DNA of 64,000 nt from UBA4782 sp034430215 (GTDB lineage: Bacteria; Chloroflexota; Anaerolineae; Anaerolineales; Anaerolineaceae): contig DAOUFE010000031.1 of assembly GCA_034430215.1 (NCBI GenBank), forward strand, positions 124,001-188,000, read 5' to 3'. Below, piece after piece: positions 44,146 through 52,845 of the stretch. Each line of letters begins with the position of its first letter. Within the stretch, counting starts at the first letter, position 1. Both the position numbers and the translations under genes were made by a program. The notes beneath the pieces are model-generated. The model was not told the origin of the DNA. It made no database searches and saw only the letters and a program-made list of their open reading frames with translations.

Positions 44146-45378
44146 CCCTTCCATCGCCTGGTCAAGGTCAGCGATCAGGTCTTGTGCGTCCTCAATCCCC
44201 ACCGAAAGACGAACCAACCCATCCGTGATCCCGGTCTTCACCCTCTGTTCAGGAGAAAGGGAGGAATGGGTCATGCTTGCGGGATGGCAGATAAGGGTAT
44301 CGACATCACCCAGGCTGACCGCCAGAGTACACAGTTTTACCCGGTTCATCATATGCACACCCGCTGAATAACCACCTTTCAATTCAAATGCGATCATTCC
44401 ACCAAAATCAAACATCTGCTTGCGCGCCAGAGCATGCTGTGGGTGACTTTCCAGGCCGGGATAATGAGTTATAGATACAGCAGGATGGCTGTTAAGATGA
44501 CGGGCAATGATCATGGCATTCTTACAATGGCGCTCCATGCGAACAACAAAGGTCTTTAACCCTACCGTAGCCAGCCACGAATCTATGGGGCTGAAGGAGG
44601 CGCCATTCAAAACGATCTGTTCCTGCACCTGATTCTGGATGAAGTCGGGATGGCGGCTGATCACAGCACCACCGATCACCGTGCCATGCCCAGAAAGGTA
44701 TTTGGTAAGTGAATGAACCACCACATCCGCTCCCAGAGTAAGCGGGCGTTGGCAGTATGGCGAGGCAAAGGTATTATCTGCAACCAGCCAGGCTCCATGC
44801 TCATGTGCCAGTTCTGCAATCGCGGCAATATCCAAAACTTCAAGGGTAGGGTTGGCTGGGGTTTCAATGTATGCCATTCTGACATGAGGGCATTTATCAA
44901 AAGCTTCTTTCCAGGTGGCAGTATTGACATCTGCCAATGTGAAAACCTGTATACCATAGCGCGGGGCGAGTTTTTGCAGCCAGTTGAGCGTGGCACTGTA
45001 GGTCCCCTCCTGTGCCAGAATGACATCACCCGATTTGCATAGTGCGAGGATCGCTGCAGATATGGCTGCCATGCCCGATGAAAATACTCTTCCATCCACC
45101 ACCTGAGATTGCACAACATCGGGCTGTTGTTTTAGTAGATCGAAGCCTTCCAGAGCAGCAATACGACTTGCCAGCAATTCTTGATTGGGATTGCCTAACC
45201 GGGTGTAGACATACCCCGGTATATCATGACGGAACAGTGCTTCGCTTTTAGCGAATTCATCAAAGGAGAAGGTGGAAGATTGGTAGATGGGTGGCACCAG
45301 TGTTTTCCCGGCTGGGGGTGTACTGCCAGCATGAACAGCTTGTGTATCGAAAGCATGTTTGGGTGTTGATTGGGTCAT
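44137..45378 (-). CDS. Cys/Met metabolism PLP-dependent enzyme (cystathionine gamma-synthase/lyase family)
   Basis: The 413-residue enzyme has FDTQAVHAGSTP, YTRLGNPNQELLASRIAALEG, FSSGMAAISAAI, ADNTFASPYCQRPLTLGADVVVHSLTKYLSGHG (Schiff-base lysine in SLTKY) and SLGDVDTLICHPASMTH. These mark the MetB/MetC/MGL family. Candidates are O-acetyl- or O-succinylhomoserine sulfhydrylase, cystathionine gamma-synthase or methionine gamma-lyase; the sequence alone does not settle it. The start is ATG 45378, with GAGGAG 8 nt upstream. Confidence 0.9.
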   Translation of the reverse strand: MTQSTPKHAFDTQAVHAGSTPPAGKTLVPPIYQSSTFSFDEFAKSEALFRHDIPGYVYTRLGNPNQELLASRIAALEGFDLLKQQPDVVQSQVVDGRVFSSGMAAISAAILALCKSGDVILAQEGTYSATLNWLQKLAPRYGIQVFTLADVNTATWKEAFDKCPHVRMAYIETPANPTLEVLDIAAIAELAHEHGAWLVADNTFASPYCQRPLTLGADVVVHSLTKYLSGHGTVIGGAVISRHPDFIQNQVQEQIVLNGASFSPIDSWLATVGLKTFVVRMERHCKNAMIIARHLNSHPAVSITHYPGLESHPQHALARKQMFDFGGMIAFELKGGYSAGVHMMNRVKLCTLAVSLGDVDTLICHPASMTHSSLSPEQRVKTGITDGLVRLSVGIEDAQDLIADLDQAMEGLV

Positions 45379-45418
45379 GCGAATTTCTCCTCTTGGTAAC
45401 AGGGTTTGATTGTAGTTT

Positions 45419-46417
45419 TTATTCTTTTGGTGTTTCAAACTTCACAAAATCATAGAAAGCATCAAATTCTTCTTCATTCCATTGACTACCGCCACCTGCT
45501 CCTATCATGAAATATCCTGCGGGTGAAAAATCTTCCAACTCACCCAGGTACGTCCAGGCGTTTCCATCAGGGCTGAAATAACCGGTATAAACATTACCAT
45601 GTCTTACCAGCTTGAGGTAAACAGCCCCCGGGAAGGTTAACGTGTCTGTCGCTGAAAAGTTGTACCAACTAACTTCATCAGGAGCAGTATATTGACACTC
45701 ATCGTACCAACACGCATCCATATAAACATATCTTCCCTTACTCCCCATGACAATTCCCATCATGATGGAATGGCCATCCGTGCGAAATGACTCAGGAGTG
45801 TACCCAATCCAGGCACTTTGCCCATCATGGTACATATTGCTATCTATCCGTGTAGTAACCGTCACATCATAGGCATCCATTTTGTGCAGGAAAATATTCT
45901 TGGATAGCCAGGTGTCATCACTGTTATCAATATAACGGCCTCGTATATGCAGCCAGCCAGGTTGTAATGTCAGGTCCCATCGGGTAGGGTCTTCTCTCGC
46001 AACCGTCCAACCTTCTGGCATATCTCCAACAAATTCTGTTGACCATGAACTAAGAAGTGCATCTGCTGCATCCAATGTCTGCTGAAGAGCGATGGCTGTT
46101 TCTGTCATGTTGAGTGCCATTTGAGTCTGTTCAGCAATGGCGGTTTCCGTTGCCGCAATAGCAGAAGCAGTAGCCTCAGCATTTGAAATTTCAGTGGCAG
46201 CCTGTGCAGTCCCGGTCAATTGCGCTTCAACCGTTGAAGTGACCTCACGTACAGCAGTTTTTGTTGCTCGCCTGGCAGCAGTGATCTCAAACGCCTTGGT
46301 CTTTTCAGCTCTTCCACCAGGAAGGCTAAAAGAACCTCCTTCGCCCACAAGGCAGGCTGTAGTTATTATCACAATGATTAATACGATGATAAAAAGAATA
46401 TTTGATTTTTTCTGCAT
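45419..46417 (-). CDS. Lipoprotein with Ala/Thr-rich coiled linker and laminin/concanavalin-like domain
   Basis: The 332-residue protein has a lipoprotein signal peptide (IIVIITTAC, lipid-modified Cys at about 22). A helical linker of about 90 residues follows, rich in TAxA/ATxTA repeats. The C-terminal domain of about 200 residues (WSTEFVGDMPEGWTVAREDPTRWDL...GWLHIRGRYI...YFSPDGNAWTYLGEL) resembles DUF1349/concanavalin-like sandwich modules that often bind sugars. It is probably anchored on the outside of the membrane. It lies 40 nt upstream of the PLP-enzyme gene on the same strand. Confidence 0.8.
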   Translation of the reverse strand: MQKKSNILFIIVLIIVIITTACLVGEGGSFSLPGGRAEKTKAFEITAARRATKTAVREVTSTVEAQLTGTAQAATEISNAEATASAIAATETAIAEQTQMALNMTETAIALQQTLDAADALLSSWSTEFVGDMPEGWTVAREDPTRWDLTLQPGWLHIRGRYIDNSDDTWLSKNIFLHKMDAYDVTVTTRIDSNMYHDGQSAWIGYTPESFRTDGHSIMMGIVMGSKGRYVYMDACWYDECQYTAPDEVSWYNFSATDTLTFPGAVYLKLVRHGNVYTGYFSPDGNAWTYLGELEDFSPAGYFMIGAGGGSQWNEEEFDAFYDFVKFETPKE

Positions 46418-46470
46418 GATGATTTCCTGATCCCTGTTAGCTTATGAAGACAATCTACCTTCAAGAAAAC

Positions 46471-46476
46471 ATTATA
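46471..46476 (-). promoter_or_regulatory. -10 box for the lipoprotein gene
   Basis: On the minus strand TATAAT lies 53 nt before the lipoprotein start. The -35 position shows no clear consensus. Confidence 0.4.
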
Positions 46477-46560
46477 GCACGCCAGATAAAAATCCATTTT
46501 TGCCATGATTACTAAGTATATTAATTGCTGGTTAGTAATTGGTAATATAAAAATTGATTA

Positions 46561-46589
46561 TTGACATTTTTAAATTATATTGTTATACT
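46561..46589 (+). promoter_or_regulatory. Promoter of surface cassette 1
   Basis: Perfect TTGACA (46561-46566), 17 nt, TATACT (46584-46589). It is almost identical in sequence to the promoter of cassette 3, including the ATTATATTGT spacer end. Confidence 0.8.
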
Positions 46590-46648
46590 ATTTTTGTAGT
46601 TAGTAGAGCATTTGTTTTTATCATTTTAGTTGACAATTTATAATTTTT

Positions 46649-46760
46649 GGATGCATTGATCCGAACACTTTCAATTGGTCGCTTGTCCAAGCCACATTAG
46701 GACATTGTGTTCGGGGAGCAGAGTAGCGAAACCGGCCGTTTTACTTGGGTCGGTTTTTTT
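46649..46760 (+). ncRNA. Putative riboswitch, copy 1, with terminator
   Basis: Elements in order are: a small hairpin GGAT/ATCC; P1 CGAACAC (46662-46668) with GTGTTCG (46707-46713); inside P1 the invariant GGTCGCT (46677-46683) and hairpin TGTCC/GGACA; then GGGGAGC; then AGCGAAACC (46725-46733), which can pair with GGTCGCT across P1 to make a pseudoknot. The AACC also starts the terminator AACCGGCC/GGTCGGTT (46730-46737 with 46748-46755) plus a T run. Two mutually exclusive structures are thus possible. Two further copies lie downstream. Confidence 0.78.
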
Positions 46761-46800
46761 GTTTTAATTCGCTTTTTATTTTTTCATCGGAGAAATTATC

Positions 46801-47565
46801 ATGGTTATTACATCCTTCAATAATGTCATCCAACAGACAAAAGAAGTCATTGGGCTGGATTTGGATCAAATGACAGAAGAACGTCCTTGTGTTCTCATTG
46901 TTGAAGATGACCCCGATACTACATTTATTTTAAAACACATATTACGTAATGGTGGTTTTAACGTATTAAGCGCCGCCAGTGGTGCTGAAGCCATTCGGAA
47001 AACCTCTGAGCTTAAACCCCATTTGATACTGCTTGACCTGATGATGCCCGAAATGGACGGATGGGAAACTCTGGAGTATCTTCGCCAGATGACCAATACA
47101 CCGGTGATCATCATTTCAGCTTTAGGATCGAAAGATGATATTGTAAGGGGTTTTAACCATGGGGTTGACGATTATATTGCAAAACCGTTTTATAACGCCG
47201 AGGTCATTGCCCGTGTTGAAGCTGTTCTACGTAGGGCAGGAAATCGTGCAGAAATTTCTCGCCTGGTATTCCCAGGTATAAACCTTACATTAGATCGTGT
47301 AAATCAGGAGGTGATCTATCAGGATAAATCTATTGAGCTTACCCCAAAAGAATTTGCAGTTTTGGCAGTATTGGCACAAGCAGCCCCTTCAGTAGTCAAT
47401 TACCAGACTATTGCTAACACAGTGTGGGGTGTAGTTTCAGAAGACACTTATCGAAGAATTAAATACCTTATTTATTTATTACGCCAGAAGTTTGACTCAA
47501 TAGACCCTGCCAATAATCTGCTTATCAATGTAGACCGATTAGGTTACAAGTTGCGCACAGAATAA
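46801..47565 (+). CDS. OmpR-type response regulator 1
   Basis: The 254-residue protein has a 28-residue extension and then a receiver domain with acidic pair EDD (35-37), phosphoacceptor D79 in LLDLMMPEMDG and K128. A winged-helix DNA-binding domain follows (ELTPKEFAVLAVLAQ...DTYRRIKYLIYLLRQKF). No sensor kinase gene is adjacent. It lies between the riboswitch and surface protein 1 and is a close paralogue of the regulator at 52846, even in the N-terminal extension. A plausible role is control of the surface genes or its own cassette. Confidence 0.93.
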   Translation: MVITSFNNVIQQTKEVIGLDLDQMTEERPCVLIVEDDPDTTFILKHILRNGGFNVLSAASGAEAIRKTSELKPHLILLDLMMPEMDGWETLEYLRQMTNTPVIIISALGSKDDIVRGFNHGVDDYIAKPFYNAEVIARVEAVLRRAGNRAEISRLVFPGINLTLDRVNQEVIYQDKSIELTPKEFAVLAVLAQAAPSVVNYQTIANTVWGVVSEDTYRRIKYLIYLLRQKFDSIDPANNLLINVDRLGYKLRTE

Positions 47566-47619
47566 TCATTGCAGAATTTTTCATATTTCTCGTAAGAATT
47601 GTACGTGAGGAGAACAACC

Positions 47620-50088
47620 ATGAACGCAAAACGATTAGTGATTTATAGAAAATTAACCCGGCTGGCATACATCTTAGGTGTGGCGTTTTTGCTTGCCGGG
47701 ATGTTCATAAGCATGACCAGCGGTGCAGTAATTGCTACCACTGGTAATGACCAGGACGCTGATGGTATTAAAGACAACAAAGATAATTGTGTCAGCGTTT
47801 ACAACCCCGATCAAAGTGATTCTGATGAAGATGGGATAGGAGACGCCTGCGATACCGTTGTCACGTCAACACCCGATCCTTCCGAAGATCCCACATTGGT
47901 TCCTACGGATGTGCCAACAGACTTACCTACACTGGCACCCAATGATACCGATGGTGATGACGTTGCAGATGAAACCGATAATTGCCCTCTGGTTGCCAAC
48001 CCTGATCAGGCAAACACTTATGGCAATGATGCTGAAGGCGATGCCTGTGATGACGCCGATAGCGATGGTGTTCTGGACACCGTAGACCAGTGCCCGCTGG
48101 CTGCCCCAGCCAATGCCAATCAAGATAAAGATGGCGATGGCTGCAAAGATAATGGAAATGTAACGGGCTCTTCATTATCCTTAAGCAGTAACTGTACTGC
48201 TGATTGCGGTAAAGTTTCCTTTACCATCACCAATGTTGGCAGCGGCGATATGGTCAATACTTCCACCTGGGAGTTGCATCAGGGAGATGAAAATGGACCA
48301 GTTGTAGACAGTGGTACCTTTAAATTAGCTGCTGGCGAAAACCTGGTATTGAACCTTACCGTAGCGGCATCAGGGACATATACACTTAAAACCCATCAAG
48401 AAGCAGGGCATCCCGGTTCGGATAATGGCTTAAAGGCATCCTGCACCGTAACCTGCATCCCGACCGCTACAGTAACTACTACCCCCGAGGTAACGGAGAC
48501 GCCCGAAATTACCCCCACGCCAGTGCAACCATTGACTGTGAATTGGGAATGTATCTCTGGTGATTATTACCACATCCGTTGGACTGTCACCAACCCGAAT
48601 GGTTTTGCAGTACCCTTTACCTGGTCACTTTGGGGAACCACCAATGGTCCAGTGAATGCATTACCTGGTACCAGCACAATCACCCTGGGTGAACGGACTG
48701 TTTCTACCATGACCATCACCTTTGATGGCGGTAAAACCGCTAGTGGAACTGCAGCCGCAAGAGAAGTAAACAAATGTGTACCAACACCAGCCCCGCTTCA
48801 GCTTTCGTATGAATGTTCTGCCGATGGTTCGGGTATCGATTGGACAATATACAATCCCAATGCCTTCAATGTAGGATACCGTTATCAGATCGACTCATTG
48901 GGTGAAGTTGCCGGGCAAAGCCTTGGTGCCGGAGCCAGCAGAATTCTTCATACTACATCTGGAGCTCACACAGTGAAAGTTATGGGTAGTTGGGGCAATG
49001 ACGTCATTGTTTCCAGCGCATCAGATTCTTGTGTACCTACTCCACCTGATCCATTGACTCTCGCCCATAGCTGTGAAGCGGATGGCGACGGCATCACCTG
49101 GACGATCAGTAACCCCAATGATACCGAAACCCTGTCATTTCAATGGCAGATAGATGGTGGCGCTTTCAGTACTGTGGTCAATGTAGCAGCTGGTTCAACA
49201 TATGATGTACCTTCTGATGGTGGCGCTCACACATTCGTCATTGCTGGTGAATGGGGAAGTGCGAATGATAGCAGCGACAGCCAAGAATGCAAGGTGGTAC
49301 CTCCATTAGAAACGCTGAGTATCTCTTACGGATGTGATGAAGTGCTTGGCAAGATCACCTGGAAATTAACCAACCCGAACGATGAAGCAGTGAATTTCTC
49401 CTATGTCCTCGACAGCAACCCATCTGTGACGGTTGTTGACCCTGTACCCGCTAATGGCTCGGTAGACTTCCTCACCATCACCGCTGATGGTTTGGAACAC
49501 ACCGTGACGGTCACTTATGTGGATGGAGCATCACCGATTTCACTGACCCCCGTCACTTCAAATGCACAATACTGCTACTTTATTCCACCCGCTGACCTGG
49601 CTATTTCCTTCTTATGTGGTAATTTCCATCACATTGTGTGGACAGTCACGAACAACAGCGATCAGACAGTAGAATTCACCTGGTTTATGGATGATCCTTC
49701 ACATGCTGCAGGTACAGTGACGACCATTGAACCCTTTGGAACCTGGACAACAAACAGTGACATTGGCTCCCACACGCTCGAAATCCTCTGGGGAGGTGAA
49801 TTGAGCAAGGTACTTACCTCGCCTGAAGAGTATTGCTGCCCACCAAAGGTTACACCTACTGACCCACCTGATATCACCACTACTCCTTATGACCCACAGG
49901 GTACGCAAGTAGCCCAGGTAGTTACTCCTATTGCTGTAGGTAGCGCGGGTGTGTTGATCCCGGTGACCGGTGTAGACCTTAACAACAACTGGGGATTTAC
50001 TCTGGCGCAAAAACTCCTGTTCAATCTGAGCATTGTCTTCTTCGGTATGGCATTCATCATGACAGGGATCACCCGTCGCATGAAGTAA
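47620..50088 (+). CDS. Sortase-anchored surface protein 1 with calcium-binding repeats
   Basis: The 822-residue protein has a long signal peptide with the motif KLTRLAYILGVAFLLAGM, shared by all three surface proteins. Thrombospondin type 3-like calcium repeats follow (DxDxDGxxDxxDNC, about residues 40-185), then five Ig-like modules of about 85-95 residues, each starting L-x-x-x-x-x-C and containing I-x-WT-(I/V/L)-x-NPN. The C-terminus is VLIPVTG, a membrane helix and ITRRMK, a classical sorting signal. The start at 47620 is fixed by GAGGAG 7 nt upstream. Likely anchored to the envelope by the sortase at 55588; binding partner unknown. Confidence 0.88.
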   Translation: MNAKRLVIYRKLTRLAYILGVAFLLAGMFISMTSGAVIATTGNDQDADGIKDNKDNCVSVYNPDQSDSDEDGIGDACDTVVTSTPDPSEDPTLVPTDVPTDLPTLAPNDTDGDDVADETDNCPLVANPDQANTYGNDAEGDACDDADSDGVLDTVDQCPLAAPANANQDKDGDGCKDNGNVTGSSLSLSSNCTADCGKVSFTITNVGSGDMVNTSTWELHQGDENGPVVDSGTFKLAAGENLVLNLTVAASGTYTLKTHQEAGHPGSDNGLKASCTVTCIPTATVTTTPEVTETPEITPTPVQPLTVNWECISGDYYHIRWTVTNPNGFAVPFTWSLWGTTNGPVNALPGTSTITLGERTVSTMTITFDGGKTASGTAAAREVNKCVPTPAPLQLSYECSADGSGIDWTIYNPNAFNVGYRYQIDSLGEVAGQSLGAGASRILHTTSGAHTVKVMGSWGNDVIVSSASDSCVPTPPDPLTLAHSCEADGDGITWTISNPNDTETLSFQWQIDGGAFSTVVNVAAGSTYDVPSDGGAHTFVIAGEWGSANDSSDSQECKVVPPLETLSISYGCDEVLGKITWKLTNPNDEAVNFSYVLDSNPSVTVVDPVPANGSVDFLTITADGLEHTVTVTYVDGASPISLTPVTSNAQYCYFIPPADLAISFLCGNFHHIVWTVTNNSDQTVEFTWFMDDPSHAAGTVTTIEPFGTWTTNSDIGSHTLEILWGGELSKVLTSPEEYCCPPKVTPTDPPDITTTPYDPQGTQVAQVVTPIAVGSAGVLIPVTGVDLNNNWGFTLAQKLLFNLSIVFFGMAFIMTGITRRMK

Positions 50089-50118
50089 GCTCATTCTGGA
50101 AATAAATCCATAATTTGA

Positions 50119-50155
50119 AAAACTGCTGGCTCAAAATACCAGCAGTTTTTTCTTA
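50119..50155 (+). terminator. Terminator of surface cassette 1
   Basis: AAAACTGCTGG/CCAGCAGTTTT (50120-50130 with 50140-50150) followed by TTCTT. The same ACTGCTGG core occurs in the terminator of cassette 3. Confidence 0.85.
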
Positions 50156-50209
50156 ATAATCGAAAAAATGATTCTCTAAGTTAGATTTTAGTTATAGAAA
50201 ATTAGGGGA

Positions 50210-50238
50210 TTGACTTATGAAAAATCTATCGCTATACT
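50210..50238 (+). promoter_or_regulatory. Promoter of surface cassette 2
   Basis: TTGACT (50210-50215), 17 nt, TATACT (50233-50238). Same architecture as cassettes 1 and 3, with one mismatch in the -35 box. Confidence 0.7.
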
Positions 50239-50290
50239 GGTAGAAGGAAATATATCAATTTATATTTGCTTTTTTCATATTATATATATT

Positions 50291-50401
50291 GGAATGCTTT
50301 GATTCGAACACACTCATCTGGTCGCTTGTCCTGATTGGGTAACAGGACAGAGTGTTCGAGGAGCGGAATAGCGAAACCGGCCATCTTTCTGGTCGGTTTT
50401 T
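50291..50401 (+). ncRNA. Putative riboswitch, copy 2, with terminator
   Basis: Same order of elements as copy 1: hairpin GAAT/ATTC (a compensatory change from GGAT/ATCC), P1 CGAACAC/GTGTTCG, invariant GGTCGCT (50320-50326), an extended hairpin TGTCCTG/CAGGACA, then GGAGC and AGCGAAACC (50370-50378), and terminator AACCGGCC/GGTCGGTT (50375-50382 with 50391-50398). It lies directly upstream of surface gene 2, with no regulator gene between. Confidence 0.78.
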
Positions 50402-50460
50402 GATTTTAACGTTGCTGCAGCCCATTGACCTCGTACGTGTTTTTTGAAAGGAGGATGATT

Positions 50461-52461
50461 ATGGATACACGGCAATGGAGAATTCTTCGAAAATTGACAA
50501 GACTTTCTTATATTTTTGGTGTAGCATTTTTACTTTCTGGTTTATTGCTCAATATGGTGAAACTGCCTGCGCAGGCTGATCCAGATAACAAAATCTACTG
50601 GTGCCATTGCGAACCAAGTGGCGGTTGTCAGACCCTTTACCTTCCCCCCTCTGCATTGCAAAATGCGGGACACATGGATGCAAGCGGCAACCCACTGCAT
50701 GCAGGAGATTATCCGGGGCAATGTATCGAAGAGACTGAAACCCCGATCGTAACAGAATCGCCAACGGTAACGGAAACACCCGTTGAAACTGAGACACCGG
50801 TTGTAACCGAGACTCCGGAAGAAACCGAAACACCGGTTGTGACAGAGACCCCTATCACCGTTCAACCCCTGCAGGTAGATTGGGAATGTATTCAGGGAGA
50901 TTATACCCACATTCGATGGACTGTCACCAACCCTAATGGTTTTTCGGTTCCTTACACCTGGCAACTCTGGACAACGGTGAATGGTCCAACGGATGCTCCT
51001 CCCGGCACCTCGATTATAACTATCGCTGAACTGACAATCTCTACCATGACGATTACATTTGACGAGGGAAAAACTGCCAGCTCGACTACCACGGTGCAGG
51101 ATCTGGCTGCATGCCTTCCCCCAACGATATTACCCTTACAGATCACCCATGCCTGCAGCGCAACATCCACCGGGATCGATTGGTCAATTTACAACCCCAA
51201 TGCTTTTCAGGTAACATATAAATATCAAATAGACGGTCAACCTGAGGTAGCCGGCCAAAGCATAAATGCTGGTGGAACTGATGTTCTTCATACAACTGAT
51301 GGAGCTCATACCGTAACCGTTTCTGGTACCTGGGGTAGCGCGAGTGATAGCAGCACCAGTGGAGAATGTGTACCTCCTCCACCCAATCCACTTACCCTGA
51401 GCCACGCATGTGAACTGGATGGAGATGGCATCATCTGGACGATCACCAATCCCAATGATACTGAAACTCTGAGTTTTCAATGGCAATTGGATGGTGGTGT
51501 TCTCAGCAGTTCGGTCGTGTTGGCTGCAGGTGCCACTTATGATGTTGCTTCCACCGGGGGAGCGCATACATTTGCCATTACAGGAAGTTGGGGTAATGCA
51601 AATGACAGCAGCGATAGCCTGGAATGCTTGATCATTCCTCCCTTGGAGGAATTGACCTTATCATACGGCTGCAATGAGGAACTTCACCAGATCGTTTGGA
51701 CATTAACCAACCCCAACGATGAAGCGGTTAACTTTTCTTATGTGCTCGATTCAAATCCGAGTGTTACAGTAGTTACGCCGGTATCAGCCCACAGTTCAAT
51801 GGAATTTCTCTCCATTCCAGCAGATGGGTTGGCACATACAGTCACGGTTACATATATAGACAACAGCACCCCAGTTCAACTGGATCCGGCTACCTCGGCA
51901 GCACAATACTGTGTGTATATTCCACCGGCAAACCTCGACCTGGCGTACTCATGTGGTAATTTAACCGCTATCAATTGGACTGTTACCAATCAAAGTAATC
52001 AAATTGTAGGGTTCACCTGGTACCTGGATGCCCCTCCACAGACGACAATGATGAAGAAAGGGATATCAGGACTGGCACAAGCCCCTGATAATTATGTGGA
52101 AATCGGTCCATTTGGCACCTGGGCAACAACAAGTGCCACAGGATCACATTCATTTGAGATCCTCTGGGGAGACGGTCTAAGTGAGAGATTAACCTCTCCT
52201 ATCGGGTATTGCACTGAACCAACCATCAATCCAACAGATCCAGGCGAGACTGCTGTAATTAACGTTGTAGTTATTGGGACTCCAGTGGCGGTTGCTGTTA
52301 ACCCTCCACAGGAAGTACTGATCCCCGTGACCGGTTTAAAATTTTCTGATGGCTGGATTTTTTCACTGACAAAGAAGTTGATGTTTAACTTGAGTTTCAT
52401 TTTCTTCGGCATTGCGTTCGTATTATCCAGCGTATCGCAATATAAAAGCCAAAAGCCTTAA
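50461..52461 (+). CDS. Sortase-anchored surface protein 2
   Basis: The 666-residue protein has the shared signal peptide (RKLTRLSYIFGVAFLLSGLLL). A Cys-rich module follows (KIYWCHCEPSGGCQTLYLP...GNPLHAGDYPGQC), then a Thr/Glu/Pro-rich stalk of ETPV-type repeats and five Ig-like modules similar to those of protein 1. It ends VLIPVTG, hydrophobic helix, basic tail (SQYKSQKP). AGGAGG lies 6 nt before the ATG at 50461. It is controlled by its own promoter and riboswitch copy. Substrate or adhesion target unknown. Confidence 0.87.
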   Translation: MDTRQWRILRKLTRLSYIFGVAFLLSGLLLNMVKLPAQADPDNKIYWCHCEPSGGCQTLYLPPSALQNAGHMDASGNPLHAGDYPGQCIEETETPIVTESPTVTETPVETETPVVTETPEETETPVVTETPITVQPLQVDWECIQGDYTHIRWTVTNPNGFSVPYTWQLWTTVNGPTDAPPGTSIITIAELTISTMTITFDEGKTASSTTTVQDLAACLPPTILPLQITHACSATSTGIDWSIYNPNAFQVTYKYQIDGQPEVAGQSINAGGTDVLHTTDGAHTVTVSGTWGSASDSSTSGECVPPPPNPLTLSHACELDGDGIIWTITNPNDTETLSFQWQLDGGVLSSSVVLAAGATYDVASTGGAHTFAITGSWGNANDSSDSLECLIIPPLEELTLSYGCNEELHQIVWTLTNPNDEAVNFSYVLDSNPSVTVVTPVSAHSSMEFLSIPADGLAHTVTVTYIDNSTPVQLDPATSAAQYCVYIPPANLDLAYSCGNLTAINWTVTNQSNQIVGFTWYLDAPPQTTMMKKGISGLAQAPDNYVEIGPFGTWATTSATGSHSFEILWGDGLSERLTSPIGYCTEPTINPTDPGETAVINVVVIGTPVAVAVNPPQEVLIPVTGLKFSDGWIFSLTKKLMFNLSFIFFGIAFVLSSVSQYKSQKP

Positions 52462-52488
52462 TCATAGGAAATGACCTGATAGATCAGA

Positions 52489-52526
52489 GACATACTGCTG
52501 TTAGAAAATCCTAACAGCAGTATGTC
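52489..52526. terminator. Long perfect hairpin after surface gene 2
   Basis: A 16-bp perfect inverted repeat GACATACTGCTGTTAG/CTAACAGCAGTATGTC with a 6-nt loop. It lacks a T run on either strand, so intrinsic termination is less certain than at the other cassettes. It may stabilise the mRNA 3' end. Confidence 0.6.
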
Positions 52527-52596
52527 AAAAATCAGGTGAGAGGAGGTGGAAATTTAAGGATATTTAGTTAGAATTCGGTAATAGAAAAATTGAGTG

Positions 52597-52625
52597 TTGA
52601 CATAAGAAAATTATATTGTTATACT
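52597..52625 (+). promoter_or_regulatory. Promoter of surface cassette 3
   Basis: TTGACA (52597-52602), 17 nt, TATACT (52620-52625), with a spacer end identical to that of cassette 1. Confidence 0.8.
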
Positions 52626-52691
52626 TTTAATTGATATTTAATATAACCATCTTCGTAGCATACTTTCAAACATTTTTTCAATTTAATATCT

Positions 52692-52800
52692 GGGATGCAA
52701 TGATCCGGAAACATTCATTTGGTCGCTTATCCATTTAAGTATTGGATAATGTTTACGGGGAGCAAGTAGCGAAACCGGCCATGTTTTGTGGACGGTTTTC
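52692..52800 (+). ncRNA. Putative riboswitch, copy 3, with terminator
   Basis: The most diverged copy, and therefore the most informative. P1 is AAACAT/ATGTTT plus CCG/CGG instead of CGAACAC/GTGTTCG, and the inner hairpin is TTATCC/GGATAA instead of TTGTCC/GGACA, so both helices keep pairing while the sequence changes. GGTCGCT (52721-52727) and AGCGAAACCGGCC (52768-52780) are unchanged. The terminator is AACCGGCC with GGACGGTT (52790-52797). It precedes response regulator 2. Confidence 0.78.
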
Positions 52801-52845
52801 TGTTTTTAAGTTGCAGCAACATATTCTTTTTCCGGAGATGGCATT

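Noticed and set aside
46649..46760. Cassette leaders considered as c-di-GMP-I, SAM, cobalamin or fluoride riboswitches
   Set aside because: The conserved cores of those classes are not present. Only a partial resemblance to c-di-GMP-II remains, so no class is assigned.
47923..48175. Minus-strand frames within surface gene 1
   Set aside because: They are antisense to calcium-binding repeats; the biased composition of those repeats keeps the opposite strand open.
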